This document shows positions 1-12,203 of a DNA stretch of 64,000 nt, one piece after another. A program made the translations under genes and the position numbers. Below the pieces are notes generated by a model. The model was given only the letters and a program-made list of their open reading frames with translations, did no database searches and was not told where the DNA came from. The DNA comes from Sanghuangporus weigelae (taxonomy: Eukaryota > Basidiomycota > Agaricomycetes > Hymenochaetales > Hymenochaetaceae), in NCBI GenBank assembly GCA_033182465.1, contig CP137319.1:2604001-2668000 (forward strand), read 5' to 3'. Numbering within the stretch: position 1 is the first letter of the stretch; every line of letters begins with the position of its first letter.

Positions 1-1524
1 ACACAGAAGAAACTAACCCATATGTACTTGACCTGGACACAGTTTGCAAATCGTCTTTAGCTTAATGGTCACCTCGGGAGCATGATTTTCTTACCTCGTC
101 CGCCAGAGTGTCAACTGGATTCACAGACCCTCATGAGCATGGAGGCTTGCTTCAGAAGGAGAACTTCACAAACTCACAGTAATCAAGCAAAACCCAGGTT
201 AGGGCGGTAGCTAACGGACGTGTTGAGCAATTGACCAGCGCTGAGGATAAAAGTACCTACGGCACGTATACAATGGAATCCGTGCTGATTTGACAAGCCT
301 GGTGGCCAACGCTAAGTCAGAGGACGACATGTTGCAGGAGACGGGGCGGGTCCGGCAAATGGGTCAGTGGAGCGGACGATTGTGAGCGGGACGGAGATAT
401 CGCAGATTATATAGGAACGCCCTGGCTTGTTCTGATCAAAACTGATATGTCCTCTGAAAGATTGATCTTCTCGGCAGCATGATCGAAAAAGCCTATTGCA
501 TGCGCCTCCCACGCATATCGGCTAGAAGGGGCAAAGACAACGCTCGAAATGAGTGTGGCTGTGACTAGGGTATGGTGCGTCCTGATTCGTCGGCACGGAT
601 TCAGACCTGCTTTAGGCAACTATCCGCTGGATCTAAGAACAATCGAGTAGAAGTCCGGTCAGTTCCAAGATGAATGAAGTTAGATTTGCAAACCACGTTT
701 TGAATGATGCCAGGGCCATATTCTTTAGAGTGATCGACACTTTGTGCCGATCGCGTGACTTTGCCGAGACCAACCCTGATTGATAACGTACCCATAGCCG
801 CGGAGGTTCAAGTTGTTCCATCTCCATCTCCATCACAGCAAAGCACAGCGAGAAAATATACCGTCCGGCATGGTTTACCATGGTTTCGTAATTTCATCCT
901 CTGTGAAATGAGGAATCAACTCAGCTCCCAGTATTCTCAGGTACCCTCCCTTCTTTCGCTTATTCTTACATCCATATTTTTTCAATTTATTCTTTATCTA
1001 TTGAATCCTTCCAGAAATACTATCACATGGTATTTGGTTGGATGTCGGGAGTTTTGCTCAAAGGTTAGATTCCGATCCTATCAATCCCACTTTCCCCAAA
1101 AGTCAGCAACTACTCACGGACATCTCTGCATCTTTGATTCAGCAGTACATCAGACCTGATGGGTATGAGGCGGTATGCCAATGATATGTCGTTTGGTTAT
1201 GTCAGGCACATCAGGTGAGAAACGATGGAACGAACGTGTGGGCCGGCCTTTTAATAACTAGTCCTGGACTGAGTAATCCGTGTCTGACTCTGTCTTCTAT
1301 AATCAGTAACTCCACCCATGAGGGCTGGTAGGCGCTGGCGAGGTTTGTTGAGGTGGCAGTCTTTATGTGAAAGCCACAAGTTCCGGAACAACGGACCAAA
1401 ACGTTTGCGGATCTTCGGTGCGCACACACGGGACTTTTGCCTCTGAAGCCCGCTCGGATCCAATGACATCCATGTCGACGTGAATATGAACTACTAAGTA
1501 TGTTGACCAGATCAACTGTGAAAC
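1..1524. other. No supportable gene; scattered coding-like scraps
   Basis: I see no complete gene here. On the plus strand about 860-1170 there are short open stretches flanked by usable GT and AG sites that could be exons of an unrecognised gene. On the minus strand 310-800 there are further short frames. None shows a domain I can name and the frames do not join convincingly. This may be the eroded end of a gene lying off the window, or an old pseudogene. Treat it as unassigned. Confidence 0.3.
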
Positions 1525-3548
1525 CTATGCTTTATCTGTACACCTGGCGTTTCCGCTGTCGGCGTGATCCTCGACTCGTTCAACGATGGACACTAAGCTG
1601 TTTGATGACTTCGTTGTCGTATCGCAGGCGTTCGTTAATCCATCAAGCTCCTGTTGATCATACATGTCTGCATAAGCTTCACGTGGCGCTTCAACACGTA
1701 TCCCAGGGTTTTCCGGAAACACGATGTAGCTCAAGTAGTACCTGGTCCAGAGAAGATTTTAGCTATCCCTGAGTCTCAATAGCTGCTATCGAAAGAGATA
1801 TCACGTACATAATTGCAGCGATGATATACGTGAGGAGAAAGGAGAGAAAGAACATATGTTGTGCTCCAGTCGATACTGACAGTTCGTGTGTCGCAATAGT
1901 TGACGCGAACGATGGCAGGCACGGAACTAGGGAAACAATTGTCACAACTACGGCGCGTAAATTCCACCCCTTGTAGTACCAGTAGCGTCCCGAAGGGCTA
2001 CCGGTGTACAGGTGTGGTACGTCCACATTCCCATTTTTCACGAAGTAGTAGTCCACCTTGCCATGCCACCGAGTTGTAAACATGTCACAAGAGGCAGCAG
2101 AAAGAAGGACGAACCATCATAATTGCTGCAATAGGTGCCATCCAATATCCATACCCTGAGAGGAACGCGACGAATGTCGAGGCGTTGGCGAGAATCTTCC
2201 AAGGACAAATAACTATGCCAAGCGCACAACAAATGAATTGTCCGCGCCGTATGGTCATCCATTTCGGGAAGAGTGCAGACATATCGGAACCGAAAGGGAG
2301 ACAGTTTGTAGCAAGATTGATTCCGATATAAGAAAGTGCCAAGGATCCAGAACAGAAAAACAAAAGGAAGCGTGCACCGGGGTTATGTTCATATTGTACG
2401 AACATATAATCGAGCACGTCCCAAAGGTTCCAGAATGCTGTTCCCGTTACAACCTGGGAAGCACTCGCAACAAGGATACCGTACAAGATTGGCAATGACG
2501 ATGCGATCGGATAGCCTACTAGTTGAGGCCAAAACTGGGCGCGTGGTGAAGTAGCATACCGCGCGATATCGCCTTGGTTGACGGTCAACGATGCGCCGAC
2601 GCCAAGCCCAGTGTTGAAAGCCTGCATGAAGAGCCAACCCTGCGTACTCGCACTCTGCTGCTTCTTAGCGTAAGACGTATTAAGTGAACCGTTGGCGACG
2701 ACCATCCACCAAATAAGCACACCGTGCATGCAAATGAATACGAGGACAGCTTTCACCCAGTAGAAGTACTTCATGTCGCGTGCGTGTATGACTGTCATAC
2801 ACTGGAAGACGAACCAGAAAATGAAGACAGCACCGAGATCTGTGCTACTGATTCCCGCACTCTCGGGTAAGTGATTTGGAAGAGTCTAAGCTGAAGCATG
2901 AGTGCGTGGTGTAAATTTATCACGATGGCATTTACCTTCCATCTTGGCCATATACATGTAATAGCGACAGACACAAGGCGGCCACCATAATAGGAGTTCA
3001 CACCATTCCAGACGATGCAGATTGTTGCGCGCATCTTGGCACACTTAAGCAAATAATACGTTGCGTCGAAGGAATAACAGAGTGGACTCACAAAAACGGC
3101 CATGTACGAGCCCCATACGCCATAGGAAAGACGCACCATTACAGGGAAACCGATGTGGTACCGGGCTGGCCCACGTCCAGCAATAACCTGAAGGGGTGTA
3201 AGCTCGAAGTGGCCGTCTAGCGGATTCTCTGAAACGACTTACGATCATGTAGGTGATAATGATATGGGCAATATTGAGCGCAATATACGCATGCCACCAC
3301 TTTATACCGAGAGCAATAGTAGCGGATCCGGCAGTCCAGGAGATGCTATCCGCAGCGAAAGACAACCAAAAGGCTAGATAGGTGACTGGACCCCATGTAC
3401 GCTCATGAGGAGGTGTCGGATCCAAATCGATATTCGACCATTGGTACTTTTCGCCAGTCTGTCGAGAGTCGTATTGACCGCTTTGATTGGCTTGAATGGC
3501 CTTCAAGAATGACTTTCTGGACTTGAAAGCATCCAAATTCAATACCAT
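1525..3548 (-). CDS. NCS1-family nucleobase/ureide permease
   Basis: Plasma-membrane nucleobase:cation symporter-1, the family of the yeast uracil, uridine and allantoin permeases. Reading on the minus strand, exons are 3243-3548, 2936-3187, 2115-2885, 1809-2056 and 1525-1741. All phases agree and give 597 residues, the usual length. Family marks are the N-terminal WSNIDLDPTP and RTWGPVTYLAFW, then AGRGPARYHIGFPV after intron 1, LPNHLPESAGI after intron 2, the long helix-rich exon 3, and VDYYFVKNGNVDVPHLY with GRYWYYKGWNLRA near the end. About twelve hydrophobic segments are present. The last intron starts GTACGT and its removal gives a normal cytosolic tail. The gene is divergent from the deacetylase-fold gene at 3829 and shares 280 bp of upstream DNA with it, so joint control is plausible. 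The substrate (uracil, allantoin, hydantoin or other) cannot be read from sequence. Confidence 0.93.
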
Positions 3549-3828
3549 CTCGCTTTATTTAGCTGACTTTGGCTCTCAGATGAAGACCGGAAGCGTGTAG
3601 ATAGAGAGGTGATGCTTTGTGTGCATACTGCACCTTTTGAAGCTGTACAAACGAATAGCTACCGGGCGGCGTGTAAACTGCGACTTCCACGAATTCTGAG
3701 GAGAAGCCACCCGGCGTTCTACATTCTGCCCTCATTGCTTATCTTGAAGCTATATTCAAAACTATCAGTCAGCTTCATATCTACATAGAGAGTTGAAGCT
3801 CGCACCGAGCCCCGTCTTGCGCCCTATC
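3549..3828. promoter_or_regulatory. Shared upstream region of the permease and first PuuE-like gene
   Basis: These 280 bp separate two divergent start codons, so both promoters must lie here or overlap the genes. I see no clear TATA box. The region is the natural place to look for GATA-type nitrogen-control sites, but I claim no specific operator. Confidence 0.4.
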
Positions 3829-5093
3829 ATGACCGCAAACGAATCCGCATTCGACTTCATCCATGAGCGCGAATTCATTGGTTATGGAATGAGTCCGCCC
3901 GATCCTCAGTGGCCCAAGGGCGCGAAGATTGCGGTGTCCTTCGTCGTCAACTACTACATGGGCGCCGAATTTTCGCCCGAGTACGGCGACCCAGGCTCAG
4001 AATGGCTTTTTCTAGAGCTTCCTCGAGTGCGACCGAAGGAGGGAGGCCCACGGAGCGACATTAACGAGAGCATATACGAGTATGGAGGTCGAGAAGGAGT
4101 TCCGCGAATCCTGAATCTTTTCAAAAAGTGAGGGGAAATAATGTCAATCTGTACATTGCTGGAATATTTCAACTTATGACACGAAAAGGTACGATCTCAA
4201 ATATACATGGAATATCAGCACCCAGGCCCTCGAGAAGGCGCAGTACTGGGCAAGGCATATTGTCGCTTCAGGCGCAGAACTGTCTTGTGCCAGCAAGCGT
4301 TATATTGACTATATGAACGTCGACGTCGACAGCGAAGCAACGCACATCGCCGAGGCTGTCGATTCGCTGCAAAAACTCTCTGGAGACGCAACACTGCCGC
4401 ACGGGTGGATGGTGGACCGTCGCTCCAACGCCAGCATTCGTCTGTATGCGCGCGAACATGCGAAACGCGGACTGCCTCTGATTTACAGTTCCGACTCGTG
4501 CTCAGATGACTTGCCATACTGGACCCCTTCTCCTCTTGTGACTGACAATCAACCGGATACCGGACTGCTAATGCTTCCGTTCTCATAGTCAGTAAAGCGC
4601 TTCGACTTCCCGCTCCCATGGCTTATTTTGTTATCTCTTAATTTCCGACTGGTGAACTTGCAGTGATACGAGCGACTTCCGCTTCAATGCATACGGAAAT
4701 GGATGGTCATCTCCAAAAGACTACGCAGAGTACCTCGTCAGTAATCAGTCGACTTGCTGATGATCCAACTGACGCACCCTCTCAGCGGGACACATTTGAC
4801 GTGTTCTACGACGAAGGTCTCGCAGGAGAGGCCAAAATGATGACTGTCGTGCTGCATCCGCACATCATCGGACGAGGTGGGCGGCTCGCATATCTTGAAG
4901 AGTTTCTTCAATACAGTTCGTTCCGTCAAAACCTTTTCTTGAGAAGGTCAGGACTAATTCATTCCTGAACATAGTTTTATCCAAGCCCGGAGTCTGGATA
5001 GCTCGCCGAGATGAAATCGCTGCACACTGGGCAAAGCAGTTTCCGTATGATGCTAAGAATGCGTTTGGTCAGACGAAACAGGTGCCTTGCTGA
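3829..5093 (+). CDS. PuuE-like polysaccharide deacetylase-fold protein, copy 1
   Basis: Five exons (3829-4127, 4189-4587, 4664-4736, 4786-4915, 4975-5093), phases consistent, 339 residues. The protein has the NodB/polysaccharide deacetylase fold in its PuuE/HpPgdA branch, which includes cofactor-free bacterial allantoinase and peptidoglycan deacetylase. Visible marks are FIGYGMSPPDPQWP at the N-terminus, VVNYYMGAE, YGGREGVPRILNLFKKY, KRYIDYMNVD, YSSDSCSDDLPYW, YDEGLAGEAK and VLHPHIIGR. The usual ACHG before the aromatic pair reads SCAS, so the conserved His-Gly is replaced by Ala-Ser although the following YIDY is kept. The second copy at 7604 shows the opposite pattern. No signal peptide, so a cytosolic amidohydrolase or a non-catalytic partner is more likely than a wall enzyme. 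The start is the first ATG giving the family N-terminus. Confidence 0.88.
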
Positions 5094-5364
5094 TTAGTAC
5101 TGGAATCACGTGGATGTCACATGTAGTTACAAAACTGAAATATAAGACGCGTTTTTCTCTGATATTAATTGAGAATGAGTGCTTATCAATGAACGCCTAT
5201 GTCAATTTTCGAGAAAGTTTTGATCGTCAATCGCTCATAGTGTCCTCCTGCGAACGATATAGCACTTTCTTCTAATACACCCGTGTTCCCCCCACAAGGA
5301 TTCCCGCGGTTGCTCGATGTTATCTAGGCTATTCTGAAATCATGGGCTCGTTCGGGACTCTACT

Positions 5365-7322
5365 ATGACTTCTGTCGCACTGTCTGACGTCCTGTCGGTG
5401 GCGGCGCGTCTCGGATATGATTTCCCGGAAGAACACAAAACTGACTATCAAAAGCTCACTGATCAGCTCGTCAATGCGGTCAACAATGTTATGAACCAAG
5501 AAGGTGAGTGTTTGGTGATATCTTCGTGCTGCTAAACCTGACGAAATCCAGACTATGTAACACCAGTGGACTTGAATGAATTTCCGCGGACAGATATCAA
5601 AGCAGTTCCTGAAGATGAGAACCCTTTGAACGGGTGGGCTTGCAAAGTCACCGTTAAAGGTCGCGAAGGAGGGTCTCTTAGTGGACGAACAATTTGTTTA
5701 AAGGATAATATATGCCTTGCGGGCGTACCCTGTTCATTCGGCACAAATGCTGTCAAAGATTTTATTCGTAAGTCTCTTTCCTTCTTCAGGTCGGCTATTG
5801 GACTTAAGTTTTCTCTAGCTACCATTGACGCGACTATTGCGACGCGCATCCTTGAAGCAGGAGGGACAATAGTCGGAAAGGCTACTTGCGAGAACATGTC
5901 GCACGGAGCCGCATCGTTCACCGCATGCAATGGACCCGTGCATAACCCACGTGCTTATGGTTTCAGCACTGGTGGTAGTAGCTCTGGGTGCGGAGCGCTT
6001 ATTGGCTCGGGCGAAGTCGACATGGGTATGGGTGGTGACCAGGGTGGAAGCATTCGTCTTGTAGGTGCTCATTTACTTTCTTCAGCGGAAATTTCTCATT
6101 TATCTGAATAGCCTGCTGCCTGTTGTGGTGTTGTGGGCCTCAAGGCAACGTTTGGGCTTATTCCGTACACCGGTGTTCTTCCTTCTGAACCGAGCATAGA
6201 CCATACTGGCCCTATGGCAGCCTCGGTCGAAGACATTGCTTTACTCCTGGAAGCGATAGCGGGATATGACGGTATAGATGACAGACAACTTGGTTGTCCA
6301 GCTCGGGCTCTTGTCCCAAAATATTCTAGAGAGTTCCACGAAGCTCGTGGAAAAGGTCTCAGAGGCGTGAAGATTGGTGTATTGAAGGAGGGATTGGAGA
6401 TCCCACGTCTGCAGCCTGACGTTCGCACAGCAATCGAGTATGCTATTACGACATACCAAAAACTCGGTGCAGAGGTGGAGGAAGTCAGTGTGCCGATGCA
6501 TGCACAAATCCGCTCAGCCACGTTGATCATCAATAGAGTGGGCTCAAAGCAAACACGTCTAGGTCGCCAATACGGTAGACGCGGGCTCTACATCAACGAA
6601 TATTTCGAGAAATTGCTTCCGTGAGTTTCTTTCTTTCTCATTAGTCGCGGCCAAGCTAATTAACTGATATCAAAATAACATAGATGGACACAGGCTACTT
6701 GGAATAGTGTACATTCATTCGTTATCAGCACCTCGTTATGCGGCGAGTACGTGTGGGAGCATTATCCAACAGCTTATGGCCGCTCTGTCAATCTAGTACG
6801 CAAAGCCAAAGAACAGTACGACGCCACCCTCGCGAAGTATGATGTTCTCATAATGCCGACAATTGGATTTGGAGCTCGCCGTAATCCAAGTTCAGATCCC
6901 GGACCATGGGACGCTGCTCAGCGGACCGGTGAGCTTTCTCTTCCTTTTCAGTTCTCTTATCTTCAGGATATGCTTTGGTTTATCTATTGACGGCTGAACC
7001 CATGTTCCCTCACCTTTCTTCTGCGTTATCTCTCGTTTAGCCGACATGATAGCAAACACAGCGCAATTCAATGCGACCGGACATCCAGCGCTGAGCATTC
7101 CGATTGGATGGACGTGTCCTGTAGAAGAGGATATTCTCCAACCAGAAGACAAAAATATCAAGTTGCCCGTAGGATTACAAGTGGGTTCTTATTCAAAGCA
7201 TTGAAGACTTGAGGCTGATCATGTTGCTGCAATAGATTGTCGGAAGTCATTTTGGTGAAGCCATGGTGTTGAAAGTCGGCGATGCCTTTGAACAGGCGGT
7301 CGATTGGAAGACTGTCGGGTAG
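5365..7322 (+). CDS. Amidase-signature family hydrolase
   Basis: Seven exons (5365-5503, 5552-5767, 5819-6060, 6112-6620, 6684-6928, 7041-7180, 7236-7322) with agreeing phases give 525 residues, normal for a fungal amidase. It should hydrolyse a carboxamide to acid plus ammonia or amine. The Ser-cisSer-Lys triad is visible: Lys in LKDN, the cis-Ser in the GGSSSG loop, and the nucleophile in GDQGGSIRLPAACCGVVGLK, which spans intron 3. Downstream VGSHFGEAMVLKVGDAFE fits the C-terminal family motif. No signal peptide, so cytosolic. It lies 271 bp after the first deacetylase-like gene and 281 bp before the second, all on one strand, suggesting one pathway. An upstream ATG at 5341 runs into a stop after eight codons and is not the start. 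The substrate is unknown. Confidence 0.94.
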
Positions 7323-7603
7323 TCTTTAGCTAAAGGACCTGACGAACCGTACGGATAGTGCTATAAGCCTGATATGTACAACATTGAATATCGATGCCTC
7401 CGTTTCAAATGCACGTAGATCCTTGCTGACTCTTTCACTTTATAAGAGAGTACGGATTCGTCGATAGCAAGACGTTATTCTTCTTGTTGAGAAGTCGAAG
7501 CTAGTACTTCGAAACGCGGGAAATAACGCCTCTTTTGATTCGTGAGTCCATATCATTTGACCACTTGAGACGTCTGGGTTCATCTGCTTGTCTGCTGTAC
7601 CCC

Positions 7604-9018
7604 ATGAGCTCTGAATCAACAACGTACAAGACGTTTATCCCACCCCGCGATTTCGTTGGGTATGGCTTTGAACAGCCGACTGATTGTTGGCCAAACGGAT
7701 CCAAGATCTGCATATCCTTCGTGCTAAACTGTACGTGCCTGTTTTCTCACTAGCTTGTGAAATAAGATTGAAATTCACTCTCTAGACGAAGAGTGAGCAG
7801 CGTTCTTGAGAACCACTGACTGTGCTCAAATATTTCCCAGAGGATCCGAACATACAGTATGGAATGGAGACAAGTGCAGCGAGGAATTGTAAGTAACGAT
7901 CAAATCCAGTGCTAATAGCTCATTTTGACGTATGTTGTCAGCCTACACGAGGTCCATTATCACCGATTACCGGCGGAAGGCAGACGCGACCCTATCGTGG
8001 AAAGCATAGTATGCCTGCTTATTGCTTATCTGCGATCTCATGCTTGACATCATCTACCGTTTAGTTTGAGTATGGTATTCGTCAAGGACTACCTCGAATT
8101 TTGAAGCTCTTCAAGAAGTTTGATTGGCCCTTCACTGTCTGGGCGAATGCACGCGCTCTTGGTATACTAAACTACGATTCCTGTTGGCCCGACAGTGTAC
8201 TGAAAGCCTCTTCTTTCCAGAGGTCACCGAGCCATACGGCAAGATCCTCCTTGAGCACGGGCATGAGGTTTGTCTCGCGTTTACGGCACTTATTCTATTT
8301 GATCAACGTGCGTTTCTAGATCGCCTGCCATGGTAATCGCTGGCGTAACACTGCGGACCTCTCGGGCCCGGACGAGGAAGCTGCGCATGTCAAGCAATCA
8401 ATAGCTCGTCTTCAGAAAGCATCTGGCCGACCCGACGTACCTAAAGGCTGGTTTCTAGGCAATGCATCTAATGCGCACAAGTACATACGCGCAAGAGTTC
8501 ACAAGGAAGCTGGTGTTCCACTTCTTTACTGTAGTGACACCTATGCGGACGACATTCCATACTGGATACCTTCTCCACTCACCTTGGATGGCGAAAAGGA
8601 CGAAGGGATGCTTATGATTCCTTATAGCTTGTATGCGAACTCATCACGAACACGTGCTCTCGGTCGTACTGATTCATTTTCCGATTTATTCTTCAGGACA
8701 AACAACGATCACCGGTTTATAGTTGCAAACGGAACAGGTGTCAGCGGTTCGCAAGACTGGTTTGATCTTTTGAAAGGTGACTTCGACGTGTTTTACGAGG
8801 AAGGTATGCAAGGCCATCCGAAACTTATGTGCGTCAACATGCACAATCGTTTGGTTGGGAAGCCAGGGCGAATAATTGCACTTAAGCGCTTCATGGAATA
8901 CATCAAGGAGAAGCCGGATGTGTGGGTCACGACGCGCGAGAAGATTGCGGAACACTGGCGAGAAAAATATCCATACGAGAAAGTGGGACCAACTCGCAAC
9001 ATGCACTACAGCGATTAG
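7604..9018 (+). CDS. PuuE-like polysaccharide deacetylase-fold protein, copy 2
   Basis: Eight exons (7604-7730, 7786-7792, 7841-7888, 7942-8008, 8065-8161, 8221-8267, 8320-8630, 8697-9018), 341 residues. Same family as the gene at 3829. Marks are FVGYGFEQPTDCWPNGSKI, VLNYEEGSEHTVWNGD, YGIRQGLPRILKLFKKF, GHEIACHGNRW, YCSDTYADDIPYW and YEEGMQGHPK. Exon 2 is a 7-base micro-exon that supplies the codons of the conserved YEE; joining exons 1 and 3 directly would create a stop. This copy keeps the His of ACHG but has RNTADL where copy 1 and the family have YIDY. No signal peptide. It follows the amidase on the same strand and ends 116 bp before the stop of the GMC gene on the other strand. Probably an amidohydrolase on a ring amide; the substrate is not readable. 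Confidence 0.9.
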
Positions 9019-9134
9019 GGGTCAATATTTCAGGCCTCGGTCGGTTGCTTGGGGATCTCAAATTATCACTCAACCGAATAGCTTCCCAATATTGAAATAT
9101 GTACAGAGATGAATTGTCTTGTTCTTACATTTAT

Positions 9135-11777
9135 TTACTCCGCAAAGGATTCTGACTTCAACATATCGGCAGCCTTAAGACTGAACATCAATGGCTGATA
9201 TCTTCAGGTAAAGACGAGTACTGAATACCTTTTCTCCGACGGCGTATGCAACAGATTGTGTGTGACAGGATAGCTCCTGAACCAAGCATTATGCTCATTG
9301 TTGAGGAGAAAGAAGGAATTACAATTACCAAAGGCACAATCGATAAGTCCACCTACAATATTCGCGGTTCAGTCGCTTCTCAAGCCAAGGAATCTGAATA
9401 CTTACAATGCGAAGATTAGATGTTCCATAAACTCGAAGTTTACTGTCAACGACACCCCCATCCTCCCGAGGAAGCATCGAGGCAGTACCAACAGGGTGGT
9501 ATACCGAAATAAACTGATCTTTGATATATTCTTTTAGGGTGTTATCATCTTTGAGGGCCGCAATGGGAGGGAGCACCAAGGACTTCACAATTTCGCTCAG
9601 AGGCGATGTCTTATATAGTCGAAGAGTGAGTCGAACGGTGCGTGCGAGAAGGTCCAGGTCTACTTCGTTTGACAAATAGTTCGGGTCAATTTCCGGGGAA
9701 ACGAGCGGGTCCGCAGAGGCAATGTGAACCGATCCTCGGGATAGAGGGTGCATGAGGGCGCACGTAAGCCTGGTATACTTCTTCCCCTCTACCGGAACAG
9801 AATTGGGAACAACGGGATGCCCTATGAATTGTAATATTCTTCGGTAGCAGAACATCGAAATTTTAGTAACGCAATTTTTGACTCCACAATGGAGCAGCTT
9901 ACTCAGCTTGGGCTTGCGTTTCGTCTTCCATGAACTCTTGCTGGAATTTGTATTGCTTCTCCAAACCCGCTCTCAAAGAAGGCGAGAAAGCCGTTAGACA
10001 TTTGGCGAAACTCGAACGGCAATGATCCTCCCAGAATGAAATCGCCTCTGTAGAACCAAGTTGTTTGGCAGAGAGGAATATATAAGCAGGTATTGGTATA
10101 AAAGATAAATGTCCGCGCTGTTGCTTGCTGGTGAAAAATTAGCATGATCCTGTGCTGCAATCGAAAAGCATTGCCTTACTAAAGATCCTCGTGTTTTTTG
10201 ATAAAAGCAGGCTCTCTCATTACATCGAATGTTTCGTCATCGTTATCGATTTCGGCAATGGTGGCGACCGATATATGGTCCTCTAGATCGCTCAACTTCA
10301 TCACTGCTTGATAAAAGGACGGGATTTGCCAGACGTACGCAAATTTTCGCCGACGCCAGGCAGGTCTACTACGCAATTAATGCCATGACGCGCCAAAAGT
10401 TCCGAGCTCCCAATTCCAGAGAGTTCAAGAATTTGTGGTGTCTGGAGTGAACCTATGCAATGGTAAGTTGCCAGTCAAGTATACTAGTTACAGTACATGA
10501 TGCTATTCTCACCCGCAGATAGAATTACGTCTCGTCGTATCCTTTTAATGTATGAGGTGAGACCATCCTTGATAATTTCGACTCCGACAGCCTTTTGGAG
10601 AGCATCATTTCTGCGAACAAGAATTACCTACAGGGATGGTTCGGTCAGCTCCCGCACGTAAGTTGCTCCTATTGCCAACATTTACCCTCGTAACTTGTGC
10701 CGCACTAAGTACATGGAAGTTGTTACGATGTATATTTGGCCGGAGGTAAGCCGTGACTGCATAAGAACGAGTCGATGTGCGAGGATCAATAGAACAGAAC
10801 GCGGTTATACTGCCGACATTAGTACCGGTGCCCTTAGGAAAGTCAGTTCTCGCATGAACTTTGCTTCCGCAGCGGAGGCATGGACTGTGGCAGCTTACTG
10901 TTTCCGGATTTCTTGGGATCCCTAAATTGTCCGCGGAGTCAAAAAGTCTTGCATGGGCATCAGTCCATTCTCTCGGCAGAGATTTGATGATAGGACCTGT
11001 ATCTAATGCATCAGGGCAGATTCTAAGATTCAATTGTCTCTTACCCTCGGTACCGTAAAGTTTAGTATCGACGTGTTGAATGGCTGCGTATCGTTTTGCA
11101 TCCCCTACAGATAGCATAATGTCCGGGACAGTGGTCTCGCTCTTGATATAGCAACCATGAGCAGATCAGTAGAGCGACAAGCTATCCTAAATGAGCAAAA
11201 CAATACAACTTTCTTCATGTAGTGAAGGAGACTCTCCCAGTTCCAACCCTCATTGCCGAGTCCTTCTATTGCATCGCATTCTGCCTTTGACGGGTGGAAC
11301 ATTCCCATATAATTGAGCTACATACAGCAACCGTTCAGGATATTCGCTACTTGAACACTAAATCGGGCGTACCAAAGATGATCCCCCAAGGCCTTTCCCG
11401 CGCGGCTGGACGACAACTTTATTATTCGCGTGCTTTTGAGGAACGGTCACAAAAGACCAATCATAAATAGGATTGCCAACGGCATGGCCGATCATGCCTG
11501 ACATCACGATCAGTTTGGAATATAGACCGTACATGGAATGTGTTGTGTCTTACCTGGTACATCGATTTCTGGTACAGAGTCATGGTAGCCGCCCGCCTCA
11601 ATGATAAGGACAGAGATCATTGGGTTTTCCGTCAACCTAAGGGACACTCAGTGGGCTGTCATCTAGCATACTGGCTGAGGCTCACCGTGAAGCGAGTGCT
11701 AGACCAGCTGTCCCCCCTCCAACAATAATATAGTCATGTTCGATAGACTCCGCACTAGAAATGTCAATGAAAGGCAT
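9135..11777 (-). CDS. GMC oxidoreductase (aryl-alcohol oxidase / choline dehydrogenase-like)
   Basis: FAD-dependent alcohol oxidase or dehydrogenase. Fifteen exons on the minus strand give 616 residues with all phases consistent: 11686-11777, 11554-11636, 11373-11497, 11210-11317, 11045-11141, 10899-10996, 10686-10832, 10513-10627, 10339-10452, 10180-10282, 9903-10127, 9406-9838, 9329-9352, 9229-9276, 9135-9173. Marks are the N-terminal dinucleotide fold [31 protein letters not shown], the middle signature [16 protein letters not shown], and the C-terminal [12 protein letters not shown] and [18 protein letters not shown], which carry the expected two catalytic histidines. It begins MPFIDISS with no signal peptide, unlike secreted aryl-alcohol oxidases, so an intracellular enzyme is likely. 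It is tail-to-tail with the second PuuE-like gene, 116 bp apart. The late exons are very short (24, 48 and 39 bp). Confidence 0.92.
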
Positions 11778-12203
11778 AACAAAATCACAATCGAAGAATT
11801 GTAAGACCAACGTCAAACGAGATAAAGCGCAAACTTGTTGACTTGACGAAGGTCAGGAGATAACGATATGAATAATCTACTAAAAATAGATAATTCATCA
11901 CAGACAACCCAGAAATGCATCGTCCCCACCCAAAGACTGAATGGCCATTGAAGAGACTGTGACACTCGGCTTCTAAAGGTGTCGCGCACGCCCCGCATTG
12001 CCACACATCAGAAAGCATATTAAGCAAGAATAAAAAACTGACAAGCTTGAACAATATGAAAATCATCGAATATCTTTGGCGGGTCGCAGAATAACTTTTA
12101 ATCAGCAGCGGTTGCCTAGACTTAGAGCGGCAGCAATGCAAAACACGCAAAGAGAAAGACGATTGTGATTTTAAAATAGTCACGGAACATAAAGCACCGA
12201 TTC
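11778..12203. other. Intergenic: GMC promoter and left GH7 3' flank
   Basis: No coding signal. It should contain the promoter of the GMC gene and the terminator of the left GH7 gene, both on the minus strand. The sequence just after the GH7 stop differs completely from that after the right-hand GH7 gene, which fixes the outer edge of the palindrome within four bases of the stop codon. Confidence 0.5.

Noticed and set aside
755-1159. 134-codon plus-strand frame
   Set aside because: No domain, non-ATG start, and it appears to mix two short exon-like pieces with intron-like text; listed only as unassigned.
3793-3828. Extended start of the first PuuE-like gene
   Set aside because: The extension begins at TTG, not ATG; the ATG at 3829 gives the family N-terminus.
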